Part shown: piece after piece, positions 1-10,305 of the stretch
Layout: each line of letters begins with the position of its first letter
How positions within the stretch are numbered: position 1 is the stretch's first letter
NCBI GenBank assembly: GCA_009823505.1
Contig: VZQC01006709.1
Span: 582,366 to 646,365, forward strand
Direction: 5' to 3'
Length of the DNA stretch: 64,000 nt
DNA from: Rhizomys pruinosus
Lineage: Eukaryota; Chordata; Mammalia; Rodentia; Spalacidae
Position numbers and translations under genes: made by a program
The notes under the pieces: generated by a model
Told to the model about the DNA's origin: nothing
Seen by the model: the letters and a program-made list of their open reading frames with translations, nothing else
Database searches by the model: none

Positions 1-78
1 TCTATGAGCAGACTTCCAGAGAGCCCAACTCCCTACCCACTTTCTACTTTCAAACTCCACTGGAGTTTGTGGGAATAC

Positions 79-110
79 GAGAGAGAAAGAGAGAGAGAGA
101 GAGAGAGGAG

Positions 111-157
<47 letters not shown>
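79..157. repeat. (GA)n microsatellite
   Basis: Purine-only run of GA dinucleotides with a few GGA interruptions. It produces serine/leucine-rich open frames on the minus strand that have no coding meaning. Confidence 0.95.
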
Positions 158-158
<1 letters not shown>

Positions 159-1164
159 TTGGGCCAGGTAGATAAGCAAGGCTGTCTGTCTGTCTGCTGA
201 CTTTGTCCACGTGGGCGAGAGGAGTACCCTACCCACACACATCTCCACCAGATCAAGGCCAGATTTTGCCCCTGAAGTTCCCAGAACTGCCACAAACAGG
301 ACTCTTAACTATCATGTGTGGTTTAACATGCAGTGACTTAAAAAGAAGCCTATTCAGGGACAGAAGGGATGATTCTATCAGCAACCTCTAGATTACTGTG
401 TCAGTAGAGGACAGATGGGACAGTCTGGTTTGGGGGCACTAAGTGAGCCAGTCCCTATATGGGACTCACAAATACCAATCCATCAAACCAATAACCAAGC
501 TCTTGGCAACAAGCAGGCAGGAGGTCAGGGCACACAGCAGAAGCTCTTACTGGCTGAGGAGGCATCTCAAGGGCTCCAGCAGGATTTGGCTCCAATGTCC
601 CAGGGAAGCAGGAGGAGCAGCAGGGGTCTCTGACTCAGCACCCATGTGCCAGACTTCCTTAACAGGCTCCAGATCAGAGGGAGGTAAGGGACCAGACCTA
701 CAAAATAAGATTTTTAGTAGAAGTCATCTTATCCATGCCTTCAATTTCCAGGTTTTCAGTTTCCCTCTGTCACCTATGATCCAAAATGATGACCTGGAAT
801 TTTTGAGAAATAAACAATTCACTCATTGTACACTGTTTTGAGTATCATAATGAAACCTCGAATTGTCCCTCTCCCTGCCTCCCAGGACATCCCTTGCCCA
901 GCATACCCCTCCGTACTGGGCCACGTGCTAGCCACCTATCGGTCATCATGTTATAAGCTCATCTGTTGAAGTATCACAGTGAAATTCTACCTGCACTCAA
1001 GGAACTTTTACATAGCAATGTCATGTTAGCTTTGTGATACATCCTAATGCTTATGTCACAAGGCCTACATCACCACCCTCAGTTCATCTTATCATGTGGG
1101 CACCGTATCATCTCTCAACAGCAAAGTAAGAAGGGAGATGCAGTACAGTAAGACTCAGACAGAC
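158..1164. other. Repeat-poor stretch, no gene seen
   Basis: No SINE, LINE or LTR signature recognised. Open frames at 203-391, 415-633 and 443-841 have no recognisable domain, and I do not call them genes. Confidence 0.5.
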
Positions 1165-1195
1165 AGAGGCTCAGTAGTTAAGATGCTTGCTGAGG

Positions 1196-1420
1196 GGCTA
1201 GAGAGATGGCCTAGGGGTTAAGAGCACCAACTGCTCTTGCAGAGGACCCAGATTCGATCCCCAGCACCCACATGGCAGCTGAGAAGCATCTTTAACTCCA
1301 GTTCCAGGGGAATCCGAGACCTTCTTCTGACCTCCGCGGCATTGCACGACACAGGTGCACAAACTTACATGCAGACAGTACACTCATACATGTAAGGAAA
1401 AACTAAAAAAGTTTTTTTAA
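1196..1420 (+). repeat. B3-like SINE, no 17-bp duplication
   Basis: Starts with the tRNA-like head (gggctRgagagatgg), then the B box ttcgatccccagcaccca and the B3-type 3' half, and ends in an A-rich tail. It forms an inverted pair with the next element. Confidence 0.9.
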
Positions 1421-1656
1421 TTTTTATTTATTTTCTGTATGTGTATGAATGTACTGTCTGCATGCAGGTTTGTGCACCCATGGCATGTGATGCCACAGAG
1501 GTCAGAAGAGGGTGTCAGATTCCCCTGGAACTGGAGTTCTCCTGGAATTGGAGTTTCAGACGGTTCTCGGCCGCCATGTGGGTGCTGAGGATCGAACCCG
1601 GGTCCTCTGTAAAAGCAGTCGGCGCTCTTAACCTCTAGGCCATCTCTCCAGCCCTA
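1421..1656 (-). repeat. B3-like SINE with 17-bp duplication
   Basis: Reverse-orientation copy that ends at 1655 in the complement of the SINE head. It has the tandem ctccaattccag/ctccagttccag duplication. It lies tail-to-tail with the element at 1196-1420. Confidence 0.9.
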
Positions 1657-1934
1657 AAAAAAAAAATTTTTTTAAGAAAATAAAAATTAACTTAAAAAAA
1701 AAAAGCTTGCCGTGTAAGGGGGAAGACTGGCGTTCTGATCCCCAGCTTTGCCTCAACATGAAGTGGAGAGTGATGGAGGAAGACACGTGACATCAATCTC
1801 TGACCCCCACACCTACTTGTGATCATGTGCAGTACACCTCCATACATGCAAACACATATGTACACCAATGCACACCACACACATGCCAAAAATGATATTC
1901 TATGAGACAGATTGTATTCATATAACTTTTTAAA

Positions 1935-1990
1935 AATCTTTTTGAGACAGAGTCTTCCTGTAGCCCCAACTGGTCTGGAACTCTTATACT
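1935..1990 (-). repeat. B1 fragment
   Basis: Carries the reversed B1 3' segment (tttttgagacagagtcttcc ... ggtctggaactc) and then loses similarity. Confidence 0.7.
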
Positions 1991-1994
1991 GTGG

Positions 1995-2175
1995 TTAACT
2001 GTTCTGTTATTATTACTGTTATTAGTTTTTTTATTGTGCCAAATTTATAAACTAAATTTTATCGTGTGAATAGATGGGAAAAAAAAACATACCACATATA
2101 GGGTCTGGTACTCTGTGGTTTTGAGTATCTGTTGGAGAGGTCTAGGGACATAACTCCCATGAATGAGGGACTGTG
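1995..2175 (+). mobile_element. Tigger-type DNA transposon 3' end
   Basis: Matches, from memory, the 3' end of mammalian Tigger (pogo/Tc1-mariner) elements. It has a T-rich lead-in, a 'tttataaactaaattttatc' block, an AT-rich block, and a terminal part resembling the 'gggggactact' end. There is no transposase frame. It is a non-autonomous or decayed end. Confidence 0.65.
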
Positions 2176-2729
2176 CAGGGGGGTAAATGAGAAGGGGAAA
2201 GGGATAAGATTTAATTTGGATGGAACTGAAAGTGGGATCTTAACTAGATGTCCACACACTTACACTTACTATAGTATTATCCACTGTTCCCATGGATACT
2301 GTTAGATTCATGTTGAGGGGAGACCCAGTGTGCCTAAAGGAGAAAATGTCAGGACTCCAGTAAAAGAGGAAGTCTGGATTATTTTAGATATGGTGGCTGG
2401 CCTGCCTGTGTCAGGATTAGGATGACCAGCAGCAGAATGTCTCACAATGGCATATTTTATACCACAAGGTATAAAGCACACAAGGAAGTGGGTTTACTAG
2501 GAAGCGGGAGCAAGGAGATGGGGGAATGGGCATAGCTGGGTGTGCGTTTGGTATCAGAAGGAGCATCTCGAGAGAGAGTGAAGCCTGTGTTCTGGCATGA
2601 TTGCAGGATGCGGCAGCAACATTTCTCAGATTGTAGGAGCACAGTCCAGGGTGATTATTTCTTGGAACTTTTGCCTCAATTGGATTTCTGGAATCCCTGA
2701 CTGAGGTGGGCTTATGACTTTACAGATAC
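2176..2729. other. Unassigned stretch
   Basis: No recognised repeat or gene. Confidence 0.4.
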
Positions 2730-2825
2730 ATAGCCAAACAACTTGGATGTCTACAAGTGGATAAATGGAAAAGGGAATGGTGTTCTAAGCATACAGGGAT
2801 ATCGTCCAGCCTTCCAAAGAAAGTG

Positions 2826-3106
2826 GGCTGGGGAGATGGCTCAGTGAATAAAAGCTCTAGCTGGCCAAGCCTGATGACCTGAACCCATATTAAAAGCCAG
2901 ATGCAGTAGTGCGTATCTGTAATCCCAGCACTCGTGCATCACAGGACTCGCCCAGAAGCTCACGGGCCAGCTGGCCTGGATCACGCAGTATAGCAGCAGA
3001 AACAAGAGACTCTACCTCGACAGGATGGAAGGCTAGAGCACAGCACCAATAACTGTCCTCCGACATCTGCACAAGTGCCATGGCACACACCTGAACTCAT
3101 GTGTGT

Positions 3107-3150
<44 letters not shown>
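2826..3150 (+). repeat. Long composite rodent SINE with (CA)n tail
   Basis: tRNA-like head (ggctggggagatggctcag), a B1-like middle (gtgcgtatctgtaatcccag) and a right part ending in a pure (CA)n at 3108-3150. Same architecture as the reverse copy at 38505-38812. Confidence 0.7.
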
Positions 3151-3152
<2 letters not shown>

Positions 3153-3210
3153 AGAATTTTAAAAGGAGAGTCTGTCATTTGCAACAACATGATGGACCTA
3201 GAGGGCATTT

Positions 3211-3380
3211 GGTTGGGTTGTTTTTGGTTTTGGTTTTTTTTTTTGGTCTTTTCGAGACAGGGTCTCCCTGTAGCCCCAGCTGTCCTGGAACTCACTCTCT
3301 AGACCAGACTGGCCTTGAACTCACAAAGATCTGCCTCCCAAGTGCTAGGATTAAAGGCATGTGTCACCATGCCTGGCATT
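3211..3380 (-). repeat. B1 with target-site duplication
   Basis: Complete reverse B1 starting with poly-T. It is flanked by a perfect 11-bp duplication agagggcattt (3200-3210 and 3381-3391), which marks a clean insertion into the L1 remnant. Confidence 0.93.
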
Positions 3381-3430
3381 AGAGGGCATTTTGATAAGGT
3401 ACCATCTCCCTTATCTTGTAGAAACAGAAA

Positions 3431-3520
3431 GACTCAGTGAAAGTCAGAAGCAGAGCACTTGCCTGACATACATGAGACCTGAGTTTCAACCCCCAAAACT
3501 TCAAGAAAAAAATTTCTTAA
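3431..3520 (+). repeat. ID-type SINE, diverged
   Basis: Has the tRNA-Ala-like block 'agagcacttgcctgacatac' and a degraded B box (gagtttcaacccccaaaac), then an A-rich tail. Confidence 0.5.
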
Positions 3521-4550
3521 ATTACAACAGAAGGGCATGAAGCCAAGTGTAGGGCCTTCTGCACATGGAACCTGTCTGACGCCACAGACTGTGGGCCTAT
3601 CAGGCTGTCCCTGCCTAGTGAGACCCTGTGAGCAAATTATAAAGCATTTCCACCAGAAAAATAGCTAGGATTGGAACCAGGAAAATCAGTGGAGGGAATC
3701 CGTGCACTGGGAGGCCAGGGCCCGAGTGGCAGACCCACGTAACCCCTCCAGCCACCAGGAATGCCACAGAGGTAAACATGTGACGCATGCATGGCTTTAC
3801 ATTTGAAACCCTGGTTCCCAGGATGTTGAAAGCCTAGCAGACTGTGAAGGCCTCCACTCAAGTCAAGCCAGAAGACTGGGCGATGACATCTGCCTGTTGC
3901 TTGGAATCTCTAGGCTGGTTCAAAGGAAACTTCTTCCAAGACACCCCTACTCATTCCCTGACACACCTGTGCCTTTCCTCCATGTCTCTGCTGGGACTGT
4001 TGTATCTCTCAGACATATCACCTGCAGCTGTTCCACAGGAACCTTTCCCCAGGCCTCCAGCCCCCACACCTCCTGGCTCCTGGGCACCACAAAGAGTGCC
4101 TGTTTGGAACCCAGCAGACAGCCTACACCTCCCGTAGGCCACAGGGCACAAAGGCTGGTCTGTGTGGCCTGCCTGGTGGGCCCACTGCCTCCCTTCCTCC
4201 ACCAGGCACTGAGATCTAGTTATTAGAGTCTCCCAGGAGACTCAGGGCAGCTGAGGAGAAAAGCAAGGCCCCGCTCAAAGGCCCACGGTGGCCTGCCAGC
4301 TTTCCCAGGCCATTTCTAGGCAAGCCTGCAGCGAGTAAACAGCTTCCAGGCTTTCTGACGTCCCCTCTTGGCCCACTTAGGTGGCTGAAGGCCTCCATTG
4401 CACTCTCCCTTAAAGTCCATGTACCAGCTTTCCCCGATGCTGGAAGGTAAAAACTGCAATGGCTACCACCGTCCTCCATCAGGCCCACTTCCCCTCTCCT
4501 GTGTACCCGGAGCTCAGCCTCCATTTGTCTTTTTTTATTTTTTTATTTTT
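3521..4550. other. Repeat-poor stretch, no gene seen
   Basis: Fairly GC-rich, with no recognised repeat. Open frames of 74-109 codons on both strands overlap each other and show no known domain or clear splice pattern. Confidence 0.45.
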
Positions 4551-4699
4551 ATTTTTTGTCTTTTTGAGACACAGTCTCCATGTAGCCCCAGCTGTCCTGG
4601 AGCTCACTCTGTAGACCAGGCTGGCCTTGAACTCACAGAAATCCACCTCCCTCTGCCTCCCAAGTGCTAGGCTTAAAGGCATGCACTAGCACGCCTGGC
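4551..4699 (-). repeat. B1
   Basis: Full-length reverse B1, from 'tttttgagacacagtctcc' to 'agcacgcctggcc'. Confidence 0.9.
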
Positions 4700-4711
4700 C
4701 ATTTGTCTTTT

Positions 4712-4800
4712 TTTCACCCCAGTACTAGGACTGAACCTTGAACTCAGGGTCTCAACATGCTAGGCTGGTGCCCTATCAGTGAGCCACAACTCTTGCCCTC
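4712..4800 (-). repeat. ID-type SINE, diverged
   Basis: Reverse complement of an ID-like tRNA-Ala unit: 'ccagtactaggactgaacc' through 'cagtgagccacaactcttgc'. Confidence 0.65.
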
Positions 4801-4814
4801 TTTTTATTTTTTAA

Positions 4815-4930
4815 AGCAGAGGCAAGTGGATCTTTGTGAGTTCAAGGCCAGCCTGGTCTACAAAGTGAGTTCCAGGACAGCTGGGGCTACAAGAAAACCC
4901 TGTCTCAAAAAGACAAAAAAATAAATAAAT
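4815..4930 (+). repeat. B1, 5'-truncated
   Basis: Begins inside the element (gcagaggcaagtggatcttt) and runs to an A-rich tail with (AATA) units. It abuts the next B1. Confidence 0.88.
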
Positions 4931-4937
4931 AAAATTA

Positions 4938-5085
4938 AAGTCTGGCATGGTGGTACACACCTTTAATCCTAGCACTCAGGAGGCAGAGGCAGGCGGATCT
5001 TTGTGAGTTCAAGGCCAGCCTGGTCTACAGAGTGAGTTCCAGGACAGCTGGGACTACAGGGAGACCATCTCAAAAAGACCAAAAA
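4938..5085 (+). repeat. B1
   Basis: Full-length, starting tctggcatggtggtacac, tandem to the previous copy. Confidence 0.92.
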
Positions 5086-5099
5086 TATTTTTTTATTAT

Positions 5100-5327
5100 T
5101 TTTGTTTTTTATTTTTTAATTTTATTTATTTTTTATGTGTATGAATATACCGACAGCATGTAGGTTTGTGCACCCATGTTGTGCAATGCCATGGAGGTCA
5201 GAAGAGGGTGTCGGATTCCCCTGGAGTTAAAGACGGTTCTCAGCCGCTATGTGGGTGCTGGGGATCAAACCTGGGTCCTCTGCAAGAGCAGTTGGTGCTC
5301 TTAACCACTAGGCCATCTCTCCAGCCC
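5100..5327 (-). repeat. B3-like SINE, no 17-bp duplication
   Basis: Reverse copy beginning with a T-rich tail and ending 'ccatctctccagccct'. It carries a single 'ctggagttaaagacgg' segment. Confidence 0.9.
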
Positions 5328-5515
5328 TATTTTTGTTTTATGTGTACGAGTATTTTGCCTACATGTGTGTCAGTGTACCCAGAAAAGGAAATTGGATCCC
5401 CTAGAACTGGAGTTATGGACGGTTGTTAGCTTCCATGTGGGTATTAGGAATTTAACCTAACTACTCTACAAGAGCAGACCATGCTCTTAACCTCTGAGAC
5501 ATCTCTCCAGTCCCT
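5328..5515 (-). repeat. B3 SINE, older
   Basis: Diverged reverse copy directly head-to-tail with the previous SINE. The internal 'cccctagaactggagttatg' block and 'acatctctccagtccc' end are recognisable. Confidence 0.8.
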
Positions 5516-5519
5516 TGTT

Positions 5520-5643
5520 TTTACTTTTTATTTTGAGGCAGAGTTTCTTCCTAAGTTGCCCAGGCAGGCCTAGAACTTACATACCCCTGCCTTGGCCACT
5601 TTAGTTGCTTGAATATCAGGCCTGTGCCATAGGGCCCAGCCCC
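5520..5643 (-). repeat. B1, old
   Basis: Reverse B1/proto-B1 at low similarity: 'ttttgaggcagagtttcttc' to 'tgtgccatagggcccagcc'. Confidence 0.65.
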
Positions 5644-5773
5644 ATTTGCCTTTGACCTCTCTGGAAAAACTGGGACCCAGCTGAGTCAGAACTCCCCAGA
5701 GTGTACAAGGCCTTGAATCATTCAAATCTACATTCTGCTTCATCTCACTAACCCCCTCCACTGCTAGGGATAT

Positions 5774-5870
5774 TCCTTCAACAAACCTTTACTGAGTGTC
5801 TACTGTGTGTCTCGTCTGTGAAGTCTTATGGTGCTTGGCATCTGTGTTACAGCATCTCTAGGACCCAGGT
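5774..5870 (-). mobile_element. L2 3'-end remnant
   Basis: Reverse L2-like motif 'ttcaacaaacctttactgag' followed by 'tctactgtgtgtctcg', the degraded mammalian-wide L2 3' end. Confidence 0.55.
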
Positions 5871-5928
5871 CACTCCAATGCGCTGGCTCCTCTGCTGGGC
5901 CATGAGTCGATGCAGGGTGGGTGCATTT

Positions 5929-6377
5929 GTGTACACAGCAGGTGCCTAATACATAGGTCTAAGCCACCAAGACTGCTTCTCCATTAGGGACCTGAGGGCA
6001 GCTGTTGATGGCTCCCCCAGCCCTGGGTCCTCTGCTGAGCTCACTTGCACTTTGGTGTAATCCACAGAAGGAGGCCAGTGCCCACCTCTGCATTGAAGGA
6101 CTTTGCTCTTCTGGGCCACTCTGCTTTGACTCAGAAGAGCCCAGAAGTGACAAGAATTTAAGACAGGCCAAAGCAAACCTCATTAATGAGGGTCTGGGTC
6201 CCATGAATAAATACTGCAGTCTCCCCTTCCCCCAGCAAGTCTGTCTGTTCTGAGGTGTATCCACACCTGCTCCTCAGATGATCCCCACAGAGTAGAAGAG
6301 CCCCAGTGTGGTGGTTTGAATGAATTGTCCCCCAGAGGCTCCAAGTATTTGAATACTTGGTACCCAGTTGGTGGAGC
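5929..6377 (+). repeat. Left arm of a 449-bp inverted duplication
   Basis: Reverse complement of 7181-7629 with no indel and only two base differences by eye: one near 6235-6240 (cagcaag versus cagcacg) and one in the LTR part (cagaggc versus cataggc). The arm holds about 378 bp of unassigned sequence plus the first 71 bp of a MaLR LTR. See finding 1. Confidence 0.95.
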
Positions 6378-6657
6378 AGTTTGCAGAGGTTTAGGGGCGT
6401 GGCCATGATAGAGGAAGTACATCACAGGGGGCGGGCTTTGAGAGTATATGGCCTCTTCCCATTTCCACTGTCTCTGTCTGCCTCCTCTGAGACCTTGATG
6501 ATGTGAGCTGTTGGCTTTCTGCTCTGGTGCCTCCCGCCATGCCTCCCCCACAGTGAAGGACTCTGATCCCTCTGAAACTGTAAACCAAAGAAACTCTTCC
6601 TTCTATAAGTGGCCTTGATCGTGGTGTTTTATTACAGCAACTGAAAGTAACTAATAC
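6307..6657 (+). mobile_element. Solo ERVL-MaLR LTR (ORR1-like)
   Basis: About 351 bp. It starts tgtggtggtttgaatg and has the conserved 'cccagttggtgg' and 'gggggcgggctttgag' blocks, a 'ctctgaaactgtaaacc' polyA-side block, and the end 'aaagtaactaata'. No internal sequence follows. The same family is present at 62905. Only its first 71 bp are present in the right arm of the inverted duplication. Confidence 0.85.
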
Positions 6658-6659
6658 TT

Positions 6660-6860
6660 ACTTCACTGCATGTGGGAGTCAAGTGCCTACTTTGTGGCAG
6701 AACACCATTCTACATCTTCTGCTTGGCCTGGCTCTCATCCTCTGCCTCCTTCATGTATTCAACAAATGTATGTCATGTGCCTGTTAAATGCTGAGCAGTA
6801 GTGACGTGGACAAGGTGAAACTTTGCAGTACTTCTACCATCTTTGTTCCTGGTTCTCATC
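6660..6860 (-). mobile_element. L2 3'-end remnant
   Basis: Reverse L2-like signatures: 'caagtgcctactttgtggc' and 'atgtattcaacaaatgtatg'. Diverged, so the edges are uncertain. Confidence 0.5.
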
Positions 6861-7180
6861 TGCAGGGAAAGAGAAAGGAAGCAGAACCTGTACATGGCAA
6901 ACAGTGGGAGAAATGGGCCAGGGGACAGGAGAGATGGCTGATAGGAAGACCTCAATTCCAGGAGACGGAGCCAAAGGACTACCCTGACAGCTCTATTCCA
7001 GCGGCCTGGCTCTGGACACTTGCTGGCCTCTCCAGAAAGCTCTTTGTCCACATTGCATCTTCATCTTACACACACAGGCAGCTCAGTACCTAGATGGGAA
7101 TTGCATGGCCTGGTATTTCAGTCCTCCCCCTCTCACTGGATCCAGCCAATAGCAGACACTGGTAGGAGATGAGGAAGAAA
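6861..7180. other. Remaining spacer of the inverted duplication
   Basis: Unassigned sequence between the L2 remnant and the right arm. No gene or repeat recognised. Confidence 0.5.
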
Positions 7181-7629
7181 GCTCCACCAACTGGGTACCA
7201 AGTATTCAAATACTTGGAGCCTATGGGGGACAATTCATTCAAACCACCACACTGGGGCTCTTCTACTCTGTGGGGATCATCTGAGGAGCAGGTGTGGATA
7301 CACCTCAGAACAGACAGACGTGCTGGGGGAAGGGGAGACTGCAGTATTTATTCATGGGACCCAGACCCTCATTAATGAGGTTTGCTTTGGCCTGTCTTAA
7401 ATTCTTGTCACTTCTGGGCTCTTCTGAGTCAAAGCAGAGTGGCCCAGAAGAGCAAAGTCCTTCAATGCAGAGGTGGGCACTGGCCTCCTTCTGTGGATTA
7501 CACCAAAGTGCAAGTGAGCTCAGCAGAGGACCCAGGGCTGGGGGAGCCATCAACAGCTGCCCTCAGGTCCCTAATGGAGAAGCAGTCTTGGTGGCTTAGA
7601 CCTATGTATTAGGCACCTGCTGTGTACAC
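7181..7629 (-). repeat. Right arm of the 449-bp inverted duplication
   Basis: Inverted copy of 5929-6377. It contains the 71-bp start of the MaLR LTR (7181-7251, minus orientation) cut off abruptly at 7181. Its other end lies at 7629, right at the start of a (CA)n tract. Confidence 0.95.
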
Positions 7630-7634
7630 ATTAC

Positions 7635-7683
<49 letters not shown>
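7630..7683. repeat. (CA)n microsatellite
   Basis: About 23 CA units that begin at the distal breakpoint of the inverted duplication. Confidence 0.95.
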
Positions 7684-7686
<3 letters not shown>

Positions 7687-8340
7687 CTTCCTCCTTGCCA
7701 CAGATCTGGTGGAGGCTCTGTGTGATGAGCCCTGCATGTGGCCCCTTTCACCAGCCACTGGAAATTCATCCTGCAGCTCTTCAGAAAGAGGGGCAACAGC
7801 TTGGCCTTGCTGTACTAATACTCCCCAAGGGCCTCAACACTCTTGAGCTGCCCCCCTTCCTGGGGGCAGCCCCACCAGGAAGGAAGCTTTTGTAGCAAAC
7901 CATGCTGAGTTGCTGCGTATCTCCTGCCATGGCCCTGACTGATGGCACTGGGGCCCGATGGGTCCCCAGCAAGTCCTGCCCCTCATTCAAGCCAAGTCCA
8001 ACTGTTGATATTTGGCCCAGACAACCTTGTTCCATCTCAGCCTACCTGTGGCATCTGGAAAACAAAGGGGTGTGTCGGCAACAGGGCTGACCATCTAGAG
8101 ACTGTCACGTGACTGACCCCCTCTTCAGACCATCCCACAGAAGAGAGAGCGATGTCAAAAGGGTTCTGATAAGAATGAGGAATAGAAGTAGGTTGTCACA
8201 GTTGGTTCTTTAAGTCTCATGTGTGTTATATGCACTAAATAAATATAGGGCCGTCTCCCCTTTTCCACAAAAGGAAGCTCACGTTTACATGCTGCTCTGA
8301 AACCAGCTTTTATTCTATCATATTTTAGCCTGGCTTCTGC
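7684..8340. other. Repeat-poor stretch, no gene seen
   Basis: Unassigned. Contains a small hairpin around 7850-7872 (gccccccttcctgggggc). Open frames on both strands overlap and have no recognised domain. Confidence 0.45.
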
Positions 8341-8700
8341 TCCTACAGAGAGCACCTGAGCCTGGGTTTATAGCAAATGGACATTCGTCTCATGATTCTG
8401 CAAGGCAGAGGTCCAAGCCTGTGACATCTGTGTGACACCTTTAGGCTTCTGCATCATCCCATGGTGGGAGACAGAAGAAGAAAAGAGTAAGAACACGTGG
8501 GGCTAAGTTAGATTTTATACCAAGTCACTCTCAAGAGAACAAACCACTCCCAGGATAACTACATGATAACTACAAGATAACTATAAGCACGAAGCCAGAG
8601 CTCTACCCGCCCAACAGGGACACACTGGAGTTTCAAATGCATGAACTTAGCAGACCTGCTCCACCACAGCTCCTCATTGCCCTGAGGATGACATCCTTCC
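8341..8700 (-). mobile_element. Possible MLT1/MST-type MaLR LTR, reverse
   Basis: Weak resemblance to a reversed mammalian MaLR LTR: 'cccatggtgggagacagaag', 'caagtcactctcaagagaac', 'acctgctccaccacagctcc'. Low certainty. Confidence 0.3.
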
Positions 8701-9817
8701 ACACTGTGGAATGACAGTATCAGACTGAATAAACCCCTAGCACTCCATGGGATGGCTCACCAATGTTTATTTGCTGAGTCGTCCCTTAACCTAGGATGCT
8801 GCATTAGTAACTATCATTGGAATTTGGAACACAAGTTACTGCCCCTGAGCCATCTCCCAGGCTCCCTTGGGAAGCAGGGAAGTTGCTGTCACATACTCAG
8901 ACTCCTTTCCTTCTCATTCTAATCTTGATCTGGCTATCTGAAGTTAAAAACAGTGAGTAAAATAACACAATTTCTCTCTCTTCCCCTTCCCCGCCCCACC
9001 CCCTCCTTCCCCTTCTAAGAATAAGTTTGAACTTATTCTGAGCTCTCTGGTATATTCCCCTTGGGGTTGAAACCATCTTCAATTAGTCTCACTGCTGAGA
9101 CTTTTAAAACTCAGTTGACTCTTGCACTGAAGAAAGGCAGGAAACTAGTCTTCTCCCTGCTCCAAAGGCCGGCTCCGGGCTTTTAAGTTCAAACAATAGC
9201 AGTTCGATTTTGAATGCAGGGTTTCAAATTTTTCTCAAGGCCTTCAAAAGAGGAAGGGAACACCATAGAGATTTAAAAGATATTGTACAAAATAAGATCT
9301 TGAATATCGAATCAGCCAGTATCCCTGGGGATGCAGGCAGCATATCCACCCAGGCAGTTTAAGGAGAGTTTAATAGAGACCATGTACAGAGATGCTAGTG
9401 AGTCAAGTACTCCACACAGGGCAACCTTCATTCCATAGCCAGCCACATCGGGGGCTGCTCTTGAAGGAGAGGGGGCAACTACTAGAACCCAGAGAAGGTG
9501 GCAAAATGGAAAGGGTCCCAGCCAGAAGTGGTGGCCTTAAGCAGGAGATGGATCCCATCCAAGGGACCCAGAAAGGAAGGGGCTATGGAAAGGGAGGGAG
9601 CTTTCCAGACTCTCTTCCTGCCCTCCAGATAATGTCCATGGAAAGAACCAGCTAGAACAACATCCTGGGAGCCCCCGATGCAGGCCTTAGGATCCAGCAT
9701 CTCAAGACATTGAGCTGAATAGATGGGGACCAGGCAAGGCAGAGAGAGGAGCAAATGGGAAGTGTTCGGCACAGATGCTTGGAGAGTCTGCATCCAAGTT
9801 AGAAATCACCAGGTTTG
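8701..9817. other. Unassigned stretch
   Basis: No recognised gene. A pyrimidine-rich patch lies at 8968-9017. The part at 9345-9660 ('gtttaaggagagtttaatag' and after) has the flavour of an old LTR, but I cannot place it. Confidence 0.35.
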
Positions 9818-10035
9818 GGGCTGGAGAGATGGCTCAGTGATTAAGGGCACTGGCTGCTCTTCCAGAGGATCCAGGTTCAACTCCCAGCACCCACACAGTA
9901 GCTAACGTCCATCTGTAACTCCAGTTCCAGGGGATCCAACACCCTCTTCTTGCCTCTGCTGGCTTTGTACGAACATGGGTGCACTTACATACATGTATGC
10001 AAAGCATTCATACACATAAAATAAAAATAATTTTT
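9818..10035 (+). repeat. B3 SINE
   Basis: Starts ggggctggagagatggctca, B box 'aggttcaactcccagcaccc', single 'actccagttccaggggatcc' block, and an (AAAT)-rich tail. Confidence 0.9.
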
Positions 10036-10049
10036 GGTAGAATGAACAT

Positions 10050-10305
10050 GTATCTATTATAATATATATATTATAACCCATGGGATAGGGTCCATGTAGT
10101 TCAACCTTCATCACAATGGAGAGAGAGGCTGAGAATCTGAGCTTCTCAGTCCACGAGGCTGGATGTTTCAGTAGTCCCAATCCAGCGCTGAAGGCCTGAT
10201 GGGTTCTGGGAGATCTGCTAATCTTCAGCCTGTGCTGGAATCTGAGGAGTTGGTCACAGCAGCAAGATAAACTCATCAGTGAGAGAGATGGCAAGAAGCA
10301 AAAGG
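10050..10305 (-). mobile_element. Possible rodent RMER/RLTR-type repeat
   Basis: The segment 'gagcttctcagtccacgagg ctggatgtttcag' and what follows resembles a rodent interspersed LTR-like repeat I have seen in mouse introns. The family is not named. Confidence 0.35.

Larger units (their letters stand above)
1165..1890 (+). repeat. Older tRNA-type SINE split by two younger SINEs
   Basis: A SINE head (1165-1195) stops in its A/B-box region. Its body resumes at about 1694 with the usual promoter-box and 3' CA-rich signatures up to 1890. The break is filled by the inverted pair at 1196-1656. Confidence 0.7.
2730..3440 (+). mobile_element. Old L1 ORF2 3'-end remnant, interrupted
   Basis: The 2735-2825 stretch resembles the conserved L1 ORF2 C-terminal coding segment ('gtggataaatgg...' block). 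The 3160-3210 stretch resembles the next block ('tttgcaacaacatgatggac'). The same orientation and order suggest one element split by SINEs at 2826-3150 and 3211-3380. Confidence 0.6.

Noticed and set aside
1198..1383. Many 60-136-codon frames of the type MYCLHVGLCTRVVQC...[10 protein letters not shown]
   Set aside because: They recur at every B3-like SINE (for example 13242, 16806, 26400, 44484, 45946 and 47942). They are translations of the SINE, not genes.
3101..3382. Frames with GSPCSPSCPGTHSVDQAGLELT or LGRQRQADLCEFKASLVYR
   Set aside because: These are the two-strand translations of B1 and recur at every B1 copy.
5946..7612. Identical 76- to 101-codon frames on opposite strands (5946-6264 and 7294-7612), looking like a duplicated gene
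   Set aside because: Their identity comes from the inverted DNA duplication. Frames on both strands are equally preserved, and no domain is recognisable.
7622..7846. His/Thr repeat frame
   Set aside because: Translation of (CA)n. The same applies at 3075, 60876 and 60919.
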